Below, one piece after another: positions 1-8,147 of a stretch of 64,000 nucleotides of DNA. A model generated the notes under the pieces. That model made no database searches and was not told the origin of the DNA. It was given only the letters and a program-made list of their open reading frames with translations. Within the stretch, counting starts at the first letter, position 1; each line of letters begins with the position of its first letter. Origin of the DNA: Nodosilinea sp. PGN35 (GTDB lineage: Bacteria; Cyanobacteriota; Cyanobacteriia; Phormidesmidales; Phormidesmidaceae); contig NZ_JAQKQJ010000010.1 in NCBI RefSeq assembly GCF_029109325.1, forward strand, positions 620,001 to 684,000, in the 5' to 3' direction. The translations under genes and the position numbers were made by a program.

Positions 1-1187
1 GCTCCCAGACGGCCCTGGCCCGCTGGCTGGCCCTGGGTCTGCTGTCGGTGGGCTGGTACGAGCTGGTGATCTACCAGATGCTGCAAGGCCCCGGCGGCGC
101 GGCGGCAGATGCACTGCTGGTGCTGGCGGGAGTCGCGGCGCTGATCATGGCCGGGTATAGACTGGCGGCGGCGCAGCTCGATCGCACCCTGGGTCTGCCC
201 CAGATAGAGCTGGTTTGGGCGGCTCACCTGCACTGGCTGATCGGCAGTCTGCTGCTGCTGGGGGGCGGCATCGGTTTTGGGTTTGCCGAGGCCACCCTGG
301 GCTGGCTGGGACTGGCGATCGCCGCTGCCTTCGTGCTCTACGCCCTCAGCCAGGGGCGGCTGGGGACAGATAGCGCCCTCCAGCACGCCTGGGTCTACGC
401 CGGGCTGGGGGAACTGGTGGGCTGGTTTGCCCTGGGGCGATCGCTGTTTCCCGCTCTGGGATTTCTCGACAGCTGGTGGGGCGTGGTAGCCTGCGCCGTG
501 GCGGTGCCGGTGTACTGGGTGCCCTGGGCCACCTGGGGCTGGCCCCAGCGCCCCTGGCGGGCAATGGCCGTGGCCGTGCCGCTGCTGATTGCCCTGGTGA
601 CGGGCGGGTTCGACCACATCCCCACCCTGTGGGTGCTGACCGGCTTTTACGGCTGGCTGGCCTGGCACAGCGGCAAAATTCGCGTGTCGTACCTGGCGGT
701 GCTCTGTGCCACCTGGGCCATCTGGGTCTGGCTTGAGCAGCGAGCCATCGACGACAGCCTGGCCTGGGTGCTGCCCCTGGGGCTGGCGCTGCTCTACGTC
801 GCCCAGGTCGATCCCGCTTTAACGCGCCCTGAGGGCAAAGAACAACGCCACTGGCTGCGACTGATTGCCCTGGCGATGATTTTGCTCACGGCTCTACTGA
901 CCGAACGCTGGGCGGGGCTGCCCGTGGGGGCGATGGCATTGGGGGCGATCGCCGCCGGGCTCCTGCTTCGCATTCGCGCTCTGCTCTACACGGGCACCCT
1001 GGTCTTTGTCCTCAACGCCCTCAACCAGCTGGTGCTGCTCAACGCCGCCTTCCCCTTCATTAAGTGGGTGGTGGGCATCGTGCTGGGCATCGCCCTGATC
1101 TGGACTGCGGCGGATGTAGAACGCCGCCGCGACCAGTGGCTCCAGCTCACCCAGAACTGGGGGCAAGATTTAGACAACTGGCAGTAG
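1..1187 (+). CDS. Polytopic membrane protein, C-terminal part (5' end outside the window)
   Basis: The frame is already open at the first complete codon (position 3) and runs without a stop, so the gene starts upstream of the window. About 395 residues remain, nearly all hydrophobic, giving roughly a dozen candidate membrane spans rich in Trp, Leu, Ala and Gly (for example LLLLGGGIGFGF and ALAMILLTALL). It ends in a short polar tail (DVERRRDQW, then GQDLDNWQ). I see no catalytic or binding motif and do not recognise the family. A GTG at 48 could serve as a start, but the frame continuing before it argues for truncation by the window edge. It converges on the methyltransferase gene with about 30 bp between them. 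Confidence 0.75.
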   Translation, partial: SQTALARWLALGLLSVGWYELVIYQMLQGPGGAAADALLVLAGVAALIMAGYRLAAAQLDRTLGLPQIELVWAAHLHWLIGSLLLLGGGIGFGFAEATLGWLGLAIAAAFVLYALSQGRLGTDSALQHAWVYAGLGELVGWFALGRSLFPALGFLDSWWGVVACAVAVPVYWVPWATWGWPQRPWRAMAVAVPLLIALVTGGFDHIPTLWVLTGFYGWLAWHSGKIRVSYLAVLCATWAIWVWLEQRAIDDSLAWVLPLGLALLYVAQVDPALTRPEGKEQRHWLRLIALAMILLTALLTERWAGLPVGAMALGAIAAGLLLRIRALLYTGTLVFVLNALNQLVLLNAAFPFIKWVVGIVLGIALIWTAADVERRRDQWLQLTQNWGQDLDNWQ

Positions 1188-1218
1188 GGCGGGCGAGGGG
1201 GCGATCGCCTACCGACAG

Positions 1219-1893
1219 CTACCGACAGATTTTCAGCATTTGGTTGCCGCCCTTTTGAAATTCGTAGCTGACCGGCTCGATCGCAGCTCGGTAGCCGTTG
1301 CCCGATAAGGTTTCTAGAACTCTTTCTAAATGTGGGTACGGCTCACAGTCAAGCTGAATTAGCGGAAAAACCCGAACCTCAGCGGCCACTCGCAGCAGTT
1401 CGAGCAGGGCAGCATGGTGGAACTCCCGGGATAGCTGCTCTGCGTACAAAAACAGTAAATGAGAGCACAGGCACAGCTCAAACTGGTGGTCGCTAAAGTC
1501 TAGGCTGGGCAAAGCCTGGCCTAGATAACGCCCGTCAGCTCTGCCCAATTCGTAGTCAGATAAAAACTTTTTCATCGCGCCGAGACGAGCCTGGCCCAGG
1601 TCATCCGCATTGCGAAAACTCTTCCAAACGTAGCGGTCAGCCTTTTGCTTAACCTGAGAAATAATTGATTCGTAGGTGTCTCGCACCCGCTGCTCAATTT
1701 GCTGGGCAGAAAACTCGTACACCGGGTCGATAGAAATAACCGACTTCCCCAACTCTGTCATCTCGGCGTTGAAGCTGGCCGGGCCATCGCCGCAGCCGAG
1801 AATTCTCAGGTTTAAGTCCGCCTCGGACAGATTAAACATGGCGGTGTATTCTGCCAGCGTTCTTCCCCAGGGGACAATTTCGGTGAGTTTCAT
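1219..1893 (-). CDS. SAM-dependent methyltransferase-like protein
   Basis: The product is about 224 residues. The glycine-rich segment RILGCGDGPASFN near residues 30-42 matches motif I of class I SAM methyltransferases, and SVISIDPVY shortly after fits the acidic strand-2 end that binds the ribose. The C-terminal half (FELCLCSHLLFLY, later VRVFPLIQLD) looks like the remaining Rossmann strands. The chosen ATG opens MKLTEIVPWGR; the longer in-frame extension runs back into repeat-like DNA and is less likely. The substrate cannot be told. It stands alone: the upstream side is a repeat-filled gap of about 400 bp and the downstream gene is convergent. Confidence 0.6.
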   Translation of the reverse strand: MKLTEIVPWGRTLAEYTAMFNLSEADLNLRILGCGDGPASFNAEMTELGKSVISIDPVYEFSAQQIEQRVRDTYESIISQVKQKADRYVWKSFRNADDLGQARLGAMKKFLSDYELGRADGRYLGQALPSLDFSDHQFELCLCSHLLFLYAEQLSREFHHAALLELLRVAAEVRVFPLIQLDCEPYPHLERVLETLSGNGYRAAIEPVSYEFQKGGNQMLKICR

Positions 1894-1962
1894 AGGAATA
1901 GCAGAGGCCCAAAACGCCAAAAACAAGCGTAATACTAAATCCCGAATGAACACCCCCGATTT

Positions 1963-1990
1963 GTAGGGGCATAGCATGCTACGCCCCTAC
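1963..1990. repeat. 28-bp near-perfect palindrome
   Basis: The left half GTAGGGGCATAGCA is the reverse complement of the right half TGCTACGCCCCTAC with a single mismatch. It lies in the gap upstream of the methyltransferase gene. Similar GTAGGGGCATAGCATGC palindromes are common extragenic repeats in filamentous cyanobacteria (from memory, not searched). Confidence 0.75.
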
Positions 1991-2085
1991 GGGGTTCCTG
2001 ATTATGAATTGGGGAATACCAAATCGGATTTCGTACAATACCAATCGTCCATGCGGCTGGCGCGGCACCCCGAAGGATGAAAATC

Positions 2086-2137
2086 GTAGGGTTGCATAAC
2101 GCTAAGGCGAGGCTTCGCCAACGCGAAGCAATGCACC
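2086..2137. repeat. Palindromic extragenic repeat (GTAGGGTTGCAT...ATGCACC type)
   Basis: The element begins GTAGGGTTGCATAACGC and ends GCGAAGCAATGCACC, so its ends are inverted copies (TGCAT/ATGCA, with GGT/ACC outside). The centre, GGCGAGGCTTCGCC, is itself self-complementary. This is the shape of the small cyanobacterial palindromic repeats that carry GGCTTCGCC cores. No gene overlaps it. Confidence 0.6.
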
Positions 2138-2310
2138 TTCTGAGGGTCATTTTCGGAGCAAATCTGAATTGTACAATCCCGATTCCAAACCGGCCAGCTT
2201 GCGTATCGGCAAACGGTGTCTGCCCAACCCAACCGAGGCTAGCCAAAGCAGATTCAGTATAAAACGGCGATTCGGTGAGCCAGTATTTAGCCCGTAGACT
2301 TTGGCATCCG

Positions 2311-3111
2311 CTAGCGCTTCAAAATCCAGTTGAAAACGGGAATGGCGGCCTTGGCGGGCAGGGGTTGGATCACAAAGCGAAAGGGCAGCAGCAGCATAAT
2401 CGGTCGAGCCCCGCGACCGCTAAAGGGCACCAGCTGCACCACCAGATCGAGGGAGTAGTTGCGCAGGGGCGGCTTGAGGTCAGCCATTTTGGGCACGTCT
2501 ATCGCCGGGGCCGTCTGCTGAAGCACCTGGTTGTCGGGGCTGCGGCTAAAGCAGTCTTCGCTGGTCACCACGGTGCTGAGGTACTGGTTGGGGTTGACGA
2601 CGCTGACCACCTGGGGCAACGAGAGGTCGATGCGCATGCCGGGGGTGTGGCGAATGGCCCGGCGAATTTCGTTGGTCATGCGGGTGATGGAGCTGCGATC
2701 CCAATCGACGGTGACCTGAATGGCCCGCGTTTGGTTGACCACCTGCACCGTGAGCCCGTTTACCGGCTGGAGTGGGTGCGGCCCCTGGGGCAGTACCTGC
2801 ACCGTGATTTGGCCCTCCTCAGGCTGCTCGGGCCGATCTGCGGCGGGGGCGAGGCTGCGGGGTTCGGGCACCGTCAGCTGGAGGGCCACCGCTTTGCCCA
2901 GGGGGCCCCCGGCGGGGGTGGGCACAGCGGCGGCGGTTTCGGCAAAGCCCTGGCGCACCAGCTGCGATCGCACGCTGGTTTCCAAGCCCGCGCCGTCGGG
3001 CACCAGCACCACCTGGTCTTCCAACTCCTCCTCAAGCGACAGCGCCATCTTATAGACCACGTAGCCCATGCAGATGAAGTACACCGTCAAAATCAGAACA
3101 TCGATCTCCAT
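2311..3111 (-). CDS. Membrane-anchored hypothetical protein
   Basis: About 266 residues. The ATG chosen opens MEIDVLILTVYF, giving a single N-terminal membrane span (residues 3-25) followed by an acidic stretch (LEEELEDQ). The rest is a soluble domain of alternating hydrophobic strands, with a Pro-rich linker around residues 95-110 and a second hydrophobic segment near the C-terminus (RPIMLLLPFRFVIQPLP). In-frame codons upstream encode an unlikely basic extension, so the later start is preferred. No family or catalytic motif was recognised. The topology suggests a protein tethered to the plasma or thylakoid membrane. It lies upstream of a CpcT/CpeT-like gene on the same strand, with about 140 bp to the next gene. 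Confidence 0.6.
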   Translation of the reverse strand: MEIDVLILTVYFICMGYVVYKMALSLEEELEDQVVLVPDGAGLETSVRSQLVRQGFAETAAAVPTPAGGPLGKAVALQLTVPEPRSLAPAADRPEQPEEGQITVQVLPQGPHPLQPVNGLTVQVVNQTRAIQVTVDWDRSSITRMTNEIRRAIRHTPGMRIDLSLPQVVSVVNPNQYLSTVVTSEDCFSRSPDNQVLQQTAPAIDVPKMADLKPPLRNYSLDLVVQLVPFSGRGARPIMLLLPFRFVIQPLPAKAAIPVFNWILKR

Positions 3112-3247
3112 GGGGGGCTGTAAAAGAGGGGTGGGTAGGGCAACACGTCCCGGGTAACCCGTGCGGGGCCAGGGCTTCAAGCCTCGCTCCAGGGTACCAC
3201 CGATGGTCGCATCGCAATTAGGGGGCCAGCCCCGGTTTACAGGAGCC

Positions 3248-3862
3248 TTACTGCGACAGCGAAAAGGCGCTCTGCTTCACCAGCTGAAACGGCCCCATCA
3301 GCGGCCCCCAGGTGGTTTTGCCGGTCTCGGGGTCTACGCCGCGATCGTTGAGTTGCAGCACCAGGGGGCTGCCCGGAGCGGGGGAGGCGGGGCCGAGGTC
3401 AAACCTCAGCTGCACGTAGGTAGTGACGCCGTTGACCGCAAAGCTGCACAGACTATCCCCCGGCAGGCGAGCGCTAAAGACCTGGCTGGCCGGCAGATAG
3501 TCAATGGCAACTTTGCAGGTGGGCAGGTCAATCAGGGCCTCGCGGGTGAGGGACGCCAGGCGAGCGGGCTCCGTGGCCGCGCCGCTGAGGGCTACCGGGT
3601 CGGGCAGCGCGTAGTACTGGCCCCATATCTGGTCGTCGCGGTTGGTGAGGTGCAAAATGCGCTGTCGGTAGGGGGGCTTGCCTGAGCTAACGCTAATTTG
3701 CTCGATAAAAAAGGCGTACCCTTCGCCAAACACGGCCCTCGGCAGGGGCCGGTGCCACAGCCGCAGATGCAGGTACCAGGTTGGCTCCGCCAGGGATTGC
3801 TGACGGTTGTCAAACTCCCCGGCCAGATGGGTCGCTAACTGATTGAGCAGGGCCTCGCCCAT
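3248..3862 (-). CDS. CpcT/CpeT-family phycobiliprotein bilin lyase paralogue
   Basis: The 204-residue length and several segments match the CpcT/CpeT (T-type) lyase family, whose members attach phycocyanobilin to the beta subunits of phycocyanin or phycoerythrin. Family-like segments are LATHLAGEFDNRQQS near the N-terminus, HLRLWHRPLPRAVF, FIEQ, YRQRILHL and the C-terminal block DRGVDPETGKTTWGPLMGPF. The middle is diverged and an extra Pro-rich loop (GPASPAPGSP) precedes the last block, so this may be a paralogue rather than canonical CpcT, and its substrate is uncertain. It lies just downstream of the RTX protein gene on the same strand; nothing else for phycobilisomes is nearby. Confidence 0.8.
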   Translation of the reverse strand: MGEALLNQLATHLAGEFDNRQQSLAEPTWYLHLRLWHRPLPRAVFGEGYAFFIEQISVSSGKPPYRQRILHLTNRDDQIWGQYYALPDPVALSGAATEPARLASLTREALIDLPTCKVAIDYLPASQVFSARLPGDSLCSFAVNGVTTYVQLRFDLGPASPAPGSPLVLQLNDRGVDPETGKTTWGPLMGPFQLVKQSAFSLSQ

Positions 3863-3923
3863 GGGTTTACCGCGATCTCTCCAGTCCCGATGCTACCGGA
3901 AAGTGGGTCGCCTGTGGCCGCCG

Positions 3924-4997
3924 CTATTTCAGCAGCGGCAGCCCCGCCGGAGGGGTAAAGGTCAGGCTGCTGGGGGTAATGGTGTCGGCCTCAACCCCCA
4001 GCAAGATGGCTTCGGTGGTGACCTGGCCCAGGGGCGTCGTCACCCGCACATGGGTGTCGGCCCCCACCTGCTCAAAGCTCAAGAAGGGCAGCAGATCGAG
4101 GCCGACAAAGAGGGGCTGGGCGGCAATCAGGCTAAAGTCAAGGCGATCGCCCTCGGCAGCGTTGAAGTCAACTAGAATGTCGGGCTCTGAAGCACCGGAG
4201 CGATCGACCAGGGAGGTGCCATAGCCCCCCGGCGTATTGATCCGAAAGGTGTCGGCTCCAGGGCCACCCACTAGGATGTTGGCACCGCCGCCGCCGTCGA
4301 GCACGTCGTTGCCCAGCCCCCCCATCAGCAGGTCGTTACCGCCGCCGCCGTCAAGCAGATCGTCCCCGGCACCGCCAAAGAGCCCATCGTCGCCCGTGCC
4401 CCCCACCAGGGTATCGTTGCCGGAGCCACCAAAGGCCAGGTTATAGCCCGCCCCGGTCAGGATCAAGTCGTCGCCGCCAAAGCTCAGCAGCGCGTTGTTG
4501 GCGGCGGTACCAATCAGAAAGTTTTTGCTGTCGGTGCCCTGTAGCAGGGTGAAGACTCGATCGCTGTCAGAGGGCGCTGCACCGACGGGGACATCGGCAA
4601 ACAGCCCGGTCAGGCCGGTGGGGAACAGGTCTACGGGAGTCGTAACCGCAGACAGTGCGCCGCTGGACAGGTGAACCTGGTAGAGGCTGGGGGCACCGCT
4701 GCCGCTCTGACCATAGAAATAGAGGGTGTCTAGCGCCGCCAGGCTCACTGGCGCAGCATCGGCTGCCAGGGAGTCCGCTGGCAGGGCGTCTGCCCCCAGG
4801 GCCGTCCTGGCGAAGCTAGTTTCATCTCCAGCCGAGGCCGCAGTCAGTGGGTCTTCAGGGGAGACTGTCTCCGGCAGCGGGGCAGCCGTATCCTTAGGCA
4901 CCTCGTCGATGGGGGAGAGGCCATCTGGAGCGTCGGGCTCTGGCGGGGGAGCAGTTTTAGACGCAGTTTTAGACGGGGGAACAAAGGGGTCAGACAT
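3924..4997 (-). CDS. RTX-type calcium-binding repeat protein
   Basis: About 357 residues. The N-terminal 70 residues are Pro/Ala/Ser/Asp-rich and disordered-looking, with no signal peptide. Residues about 175-250 carry tandem RTX nonapeptides of the GGxGxDxLx type (GGSGNDTLVGGTGDDGL, GGGGNDLLMGGLGNDVLDGG), which bind calcium in a parallel beta-roll. The C-terminal 100 residues follow the usual pattern after RTX blocks (DILVDFNAAEGDRLDFS), often part of type I secretion signals. The likely fate is export by a TolC-type type I system and a role at the cell surface, but no transporter genes are adjacent and no catalytic domain is visible. The coding DNA of the repeats is itself repetitive. Confidence 0.85.
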   Translation of the reverse strand: MSDPFVPPSKTASKTAPPPEPDAPDGLSPIDEVPKDTAAPLPETVSPEDPLTAASAGDETSFARTALGADALPADSLAADAAPVSLAALDTLYFYGQSGSGAPSLYQVHLSSGALSAVTTPVDLFPTGLTGLFADVPVGAAPSDSDRVFTLLQGTDSKNFLIGTAANNALLSFGGDDLILTGAGYNLAFGGSGNDTLVGGTGDDGLFGGAGDDLLDGGGGNDLLMGGLGNDVLDGGGGANILVGGPGADTFRINTPGGYGTSLVDRSGASEPDILVDFNAAEGDRLDFSLIAAQPLFVGLDLLPFLSFEQVGADTHVRVTTPLGQVTTEAILLGVEADTITPSSLTFTPPAGLPLLK

Positions 4998-5208
4998 GGG
5001 GGCACAGGCAGAAACAACAGCGGGGGATCCGGCTGGAGCCGTAGGGTTTCACTCAGGTAGACTCGTTGGAGAGTAGTCACCGAGCACCAGTGGTCTATTC
5101 CACATTCTGGCCTGGGAACCAAAATCCGGAAAAATATGACTTGGTAGCAATACGAACAATTTAAGCGATCGCCGGGGCGGTCAAGTTTGCGTAAAATTAC
5201 GGTGAATC

Positions 5209-6006
5209 CTACGCTACACCATCGGTAGTCGCCAATACCCACTGCTCAAAGGGAGCGCAAAACTGAGCCAGGGCAATCAGGTGCATACCGCTGGTAGAGG
5301 TGGGAATTGCTCGATCGGCCGCCGTGTTGTAGCCCCAGTCGGCTAAAAACAGGCCCACATCCCCTAAATCGGGCTGCTGCTGCACCGCTTGCAGCGCCTT
5401 TACCCGGTCTTCCACAAACCAGAGGGTGGCCCTGGGGCTGGCGGCCTTGATCTGCCGCAGGGTTTCGTACTTGGGCCGCTTGACCTCTTTGCCTAAAATC
5501 CGCTCTTGGGGCAGTGTCACCCCGCCCTGGGCCAGCAGTTGCTGAATAAACCGCCCTTCCTTGGTGGAAATGATCACCAGATCCACCCCCGCCGCCATCG
5601 CCTGCTGCATGCGATCGATCACGCCGGGGTAAAACCGCTGGTAGCTCAGCCAGTCGTCAAGGTCGGACTGAATCCAGCGATCGCGCACCCCATCCACCGC
5701 TTTGCCGAGGGTGGCAGGCTCCACCCCCGCCTGAGCCAGCAGCGGCGGCACCAGCTCCGGCCAGCGATCGAGAATGTCGTCATCGCTTACCCCCGACACC
5801 AGCCCGTAGAGCACCAGCGGCATTTCCCACCCCGTTTCGACCACCGGGCGCAGCGGGTAAAAACGCTCCGCCAGTCCCCCCGGCGGTGCCCCCGCCCCCG
5901 GCTCGAATACCTCCCCGTAGGCCCGCCACGCGGTTTGAAAATACTCCCGCAGCCCATCACAGACCACGCCATCAAAATCGAGCGCCAGAATATCGGGAGC
6001 AGCCAT
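5209..6006 (-). CDS. HAD-superfamily hydrolase
   Basis: About 265 residues. Motif I is ALDFDGVVCDG at residues 7-17, with the nucleophile Asp and the +2 Asp of HAD phosphatases. Motif II is VIISTKEG (Thr/Ser), a Lys-containing segment follows (GKEVKRPKY), and motif IV is LWFVEDRV, an ED variant of the acidic pair. The inserted helical cap after motif I fits subclass C1. It is probably a phosphatase or phosphonatase-like enzyme of unknown substrate; cyanobacterial relatives are usually annotated only as HAD hydrolases. It starts at ATG (MAAPDILALDFDG) directly against a G-rich repeat array, so the upstream regulatory region is made of repeats. Confidence 0.8.
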   Translation of the reverse strand: MAAPDILALDFDGVVCDGLREYFQTAWRAYGEVFEPGAGAPPGGLAERFYPLRPVVETGWEMPLVLYGLVSGVSDDDILDRWPELVPPLLAQAGVEPATLGKAVDGVRDRWIQSDLDDWLSYQRFYPGVIDRMQQAMAAGVDLVIISTKEGRFIQQLLAQGGVTLPQERILGKEVKRPKYETLRQIKAASPRATLWFVEDRVKALQAVQQQPDLGDVGLFLADWGYNTAADRAIPTSTSGMHLIALAQFCAPFEQWVLATTDGVA

Positions 6007-6010
6007 GGGG

Positions 6011-6146
6011 GTGAGGGGGTAGGGGGTAGGGTGTGTGGGGTAGGGGGTAGGGTGTGGGGGGCAGCTACCAGGTTTAAGGTATCAGGTGTCAGGCGTTAGG
6101 TGTCAGGCCCTGCCCCACCCATCCACCCATCCACCCATCCACTCCC
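6011..6146. repeat. Compound short tandem repeat array
   Basis: Three different arrays fill the gap between the HAD and Rieske genes. First, GTAGGGGGTAGGGTGTG occurs twice with a 21-bp period (6019 and 6040). Second, five tandem heptamers of the GGTGTCA type lie at 6071-6105 (GGTTTAA, GGTATCA, GGTGTCA, GGCGTTA, GGTGTCA). Third, CCATCCAC is repeated exactly three times (6119-6142). These are the short tandemly repeated repetitive sequences typical of filamentous cyanobacteria. They immediately follow the stop codon of the Rieske gene. Confidence 0.85.
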
Positions 6147-7247
6147 CTACTCCCCCGCCTGCTGCCGAATCAACTGCTGCACCGCCGTCAGTGCCCGGTT
6201 TAGCTCCGGCCCCCGGTAGGTGGGGTGTTGCTCAAAGGCCTGCTGCTCTTGCTCTAGCATCAGCACGTCTTCGCGCACCAGTCGCCGCAGCACAAAGCTG
6301 GCGGAGTTGGTGAAGCTGCGCTTAAAGAACCGCCGCACGGCCAGAGGGGTTTTGTGCAGCTTCGGAAACCGCCCCAGGGAGGTAAAGTGCAGCAGGTAGG
6401 CGCGGGTGTGGGTCTCGCTCACGGGGCAAAACAGGCAGTAGATGACGAAGTCGTTGCCCAAAGTCGATCGCCAGTGGGGGTAGTGGTAGTAGACATCCAG
6501 GGGCTCGGGGTGCAGCTGCCGCAGGGCCGGAAAGATTAGCTGGGAGGCCGACCAGATTTTGTCGATCCGGTAGTAGCTCTCGGCGTCGTAGTGGGCGTGG
6601 ACGTGGGACTCGTCGGCGGTCAGCTCCCGCAGCACCGGGTTGGCCCACACCTGGGCCCCGCCGTGCAGGTGGCCGTGGTACATGTCCATTAAATTCTCAA
6701 TTAAGAATGAGTAGTGGGCCTGCACGTCGATGGTGGTGAGGGAGCCGATGAAATTGAGGTGCTCCCACTCGGGCACGCCAAGGGGGGCCACCTGAGCCGC
6801 CCGCGCCCCCTCGCCGGGGAAGACCCACACAAAGCCGTCCCGCTCTTGCACGGGGTACCGCCGCAGGGTGCAGGTGGGCAGCTTTTGCTGGGGCTCCAGG
6901 TAGGGCACGTGGGCGCAGCTGCCGTCGGGGGCAAACTGCCAGCCGTGGTAGGCGCAGACAAGGTTGTCGCCCTCAATGGTGCCCTCGCTGAGCTTGACCT
7001 GGCGGTGGGGACAGCGGTCTTCGACGGCGACGGGGCTGTCGGTGCGATCGCGGTACAGCACAATCGGCTGGTGCCACAGAGTCACCGCCAGGGGTTTAGC
7101 CGTTAACTCGGTGCTTTGCGCCACCGCGTACCAGTGGTTGAGGTTAATTCCCAGCTGTCGTAGAGGTTGGGCTTTGGCCTGGGGCTGTTCTGCTTGGCCA
7201 TGCTCCCTAGCCATCGCTGCCGCTGGTTGAAGGTCAATTACATCCAT
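6147..7247 (-). CDS. Rieske [2Fe-2S] non-haem iron oxygenase, alpha-subunit type
   Basis: About 366 residues. The Rieske cluster ligands are Cys79 and His81 (CPHR) and Cys98 and His101 (CAYHGWQF). The catalytic mononuclear iron site is ENLMDMYHGHLHGG around residues 184-197, with Asn185, Asp188 and His191 and His195 as likely bridge and ligands. This is the layout of ring-hydroxylating oxygenases and of the pheophorbide-oxygenase-like proteins of cyanobacteria. Partner reductase genes are absent. Because a CrtU/CruE-like Rieske flavoprotein lies 0.9 kb upstream on the same strand, a role in oxidising an aromatic carotenoid (the step assigned to CruH in synechoxanthin synthesis) is possible, but this is inference; chlorophyll-breakdown or other substrates remain open. 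Confidence 0.8.
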   Translation of the reverse strand: MDVIDLQPAAAMAREHGQAEQPQAKAQPLRQLGINLNHWYAVAQSTELTAKPLAVTLWHQPIVLYRDRTDSPVAVEDRCPHRQVKLSEGTIEGDNLVCAYHGWQFAPDGSCAHVPYLEPQQKLPTCTLRRYPVQERDGFVWVFPGEGARAAQVAPLGVPEWEHLNFIGSLTTIDVQAHYSFLIENLMDMYHGHLHGGAQVWANPVLRELTADESHVHAHYDAESYYRIDKIWSASQLIFPALRQLHPEPLDVYYHYPHWRSTLGNDFVIYCLFCPVSETHTRAYLLHFTSLGRFPKLHKTPLAVRRFFKRSFTNSASFVLRRLVREDVLMLEQEQQAFEQHPTYRGPELNRALTAVQQLIRQQAGE

Positions 7248-7350
7248 CTCTGGGTTCGCTTGATAACGCTGGTTTTTTAGGGGTACTCACGACTTTAAGA
7301 CCCAAGCAAAGTATAGATAAGGCTATGCTCAACAGCTACATTTTTCAAAA

Positions 7351-7581
7351 CTAGTCTTGATTTTCAGGCAAGCCAATTTGAGGATTGCAGTCTGTAAATG
7401 TTAGCGAATCAGGGTCAAGAAAATCAGCCAACGCCATCTCCAATACCATCTCGATGGAGTAGTCAATCTGTTTAGCATGATTCAAATAGGCATCTCGAAT
7501 ATGATCTGGTAGTACAGCCAACAGCATCAGCGCGGCATCGGCGCTGAGATGCTTGTGTCCAGCTTGGGGGAGAGCTTGCAT
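7351..7581 (-). CDS. Small hypothetical protein paired with a GIY-YIG nuclease
   Basis: 76 residues, mostly helical and acidic, with an amphipathic core (LPDHIRDAYLNHAKQIDYSIEMVLEMALADFLD). It begins 6 bp after the stop of the GIY-YIG gene, so the two are almost surely cotranscribed. I recognise no family. Size, acidity and tight coupling to a nuclease resemble an antitoxin or immunity partner, but that is only an analogy. About 100 bp separates it from the downstream Rieske gene. Confidence 0.55.
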   Translation of the reverse strand: MQALPQAGHKHLSADAALMLLAVLPDHIRDAYLNHAKQIDYSIEMVLEMALADFLDPDSLTFTDCNPQIGLPENQD

Positions 7582-7587
7582 GAGTGA

Positions 7588-7968
7588 CTACCTCCAATCT
7601 CTGGTGGGATACCTGGCATTATAGGGCGGCTTTGTAGCCTGAATCAGGATGCCTTCTAGCTCTTCCCCCAATTTGAGCACTTCAATCATGGAAAGAGGCG
7701 CAAATGAAAGTCTAATATCTCGGTGATCGTAATCATCTAGCCATGACCATGTAAACGCTTTATGGCCACCCCTGAAGCGCTCTCGAAGTTTTTTCGTTTT
7801 GCCCAAATAAAGCAGTTGGTGATTTCGATGTTTGACCGCATAAAGTCCTGGTGAAGGCGGGAGATCCCTAAAATCACGGGTGAGAGCTACGCAAGCGTCA
7901 AATGGTGTTGACAGGAGAACCTGAAGCAATCTTTGTGCTTGCGCCTGAATGTCACTCAATATCAACAC
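7588..7968 (-). CDS. GIY-YIG nuclease-domain protein
   Basis: 126 residues. The core PGLYAVKHRNHQLLYLGK (about residues 39-56) fits the GIY-YIG signature, followed by KLRERFRGGHKAF with the conserved Arg and His, and GEELEGILIQATKPPYN supplies the catalytic Glu and conserved Asn. Stand-alone GIY-YIG proteins of this size are DNA endonucleases or nicking enzymes of mostly unknown role. A second small gene follows 6 bp downstream. No homing-endonuclease host intron or transposon feature was seen around it. Confidence 0.8.
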   Translation of the reverse strand: MLILSDIQAQAQRLLQVLLSTPFDACVALTRDFRDLPPSPGLYAVKHRNHQLLYLGKTKKLRERFRGGHKAFTWSWLDDYDHRDIRLSFAPLSMIEVLKLGEELEGILIQATKPPYNARYPTRDWR

Positions 7969-8053
7969 CTAGACTGTGAATCAGAAACTGTGCACTCATC
8001 CTGACTTAACTAATGCCTATGTACCATTTAGAGCATCGGTGCAGTATGCCTAA

Positions 8054-8119
8054 AAACCCGGTTTCTTCGTCACTGCTCTAACGACATGACCAGCCTTCTG
8101 GCCCAGAAACCGGGTTTCT
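8054..8119. repeat. 13-bp inverted repeat AAACCCGGTTTCT
   Basis: AAACCCGGTTTCT (8054-8066) is followed 38 bp later by its exact reverse complement, AGAAACCGGGTTT (8105-8117). Each arm is also nearly self-palindromic. The motif AGAAACCGGGTTTCT is a familiar dispersed repeat in cyanobacterial genomes. It sits just beyond the stop codon of the CruE-like gene and could act as a transcription terminator for it, although no U-run follows. Confidence 0.75.
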
Positions 8120-8147
8120 GTACCGGCGTTCTAGCTAAACTCTCCGT

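Larger units (their letters stand above)
1894..2310. other. Gene-free interval holding two palindromic repeats
   Basis: About 417 bp with no convincing gene on either strand; the short open frames across it have no homology I recognise and run through repeats. It holds two palindromic elements, listed separately, and imperfect direct copies of motifs such as GTACAATACCAATC and GTACAATCCCGATT. It must also contain the promoter of the methyltransferase gene, but no box stands out. Confidence 0.6.

Noticed and set aside
1935..2246. 103-residue minus-strand open frame in the repeat-filled gap
   Set aside because: It translates across two palindromic repeats, has no family features and no ribosome binding site.
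2275..3123. Long plus-strand open frame over the membrane-anchored hypothetical gene
   Set aside because: It is antisense to a frame with an N-terminal membrane span and normal codon use; its own translation is His/Gly/Gln-rich, typical of GC-rich shadow frames.
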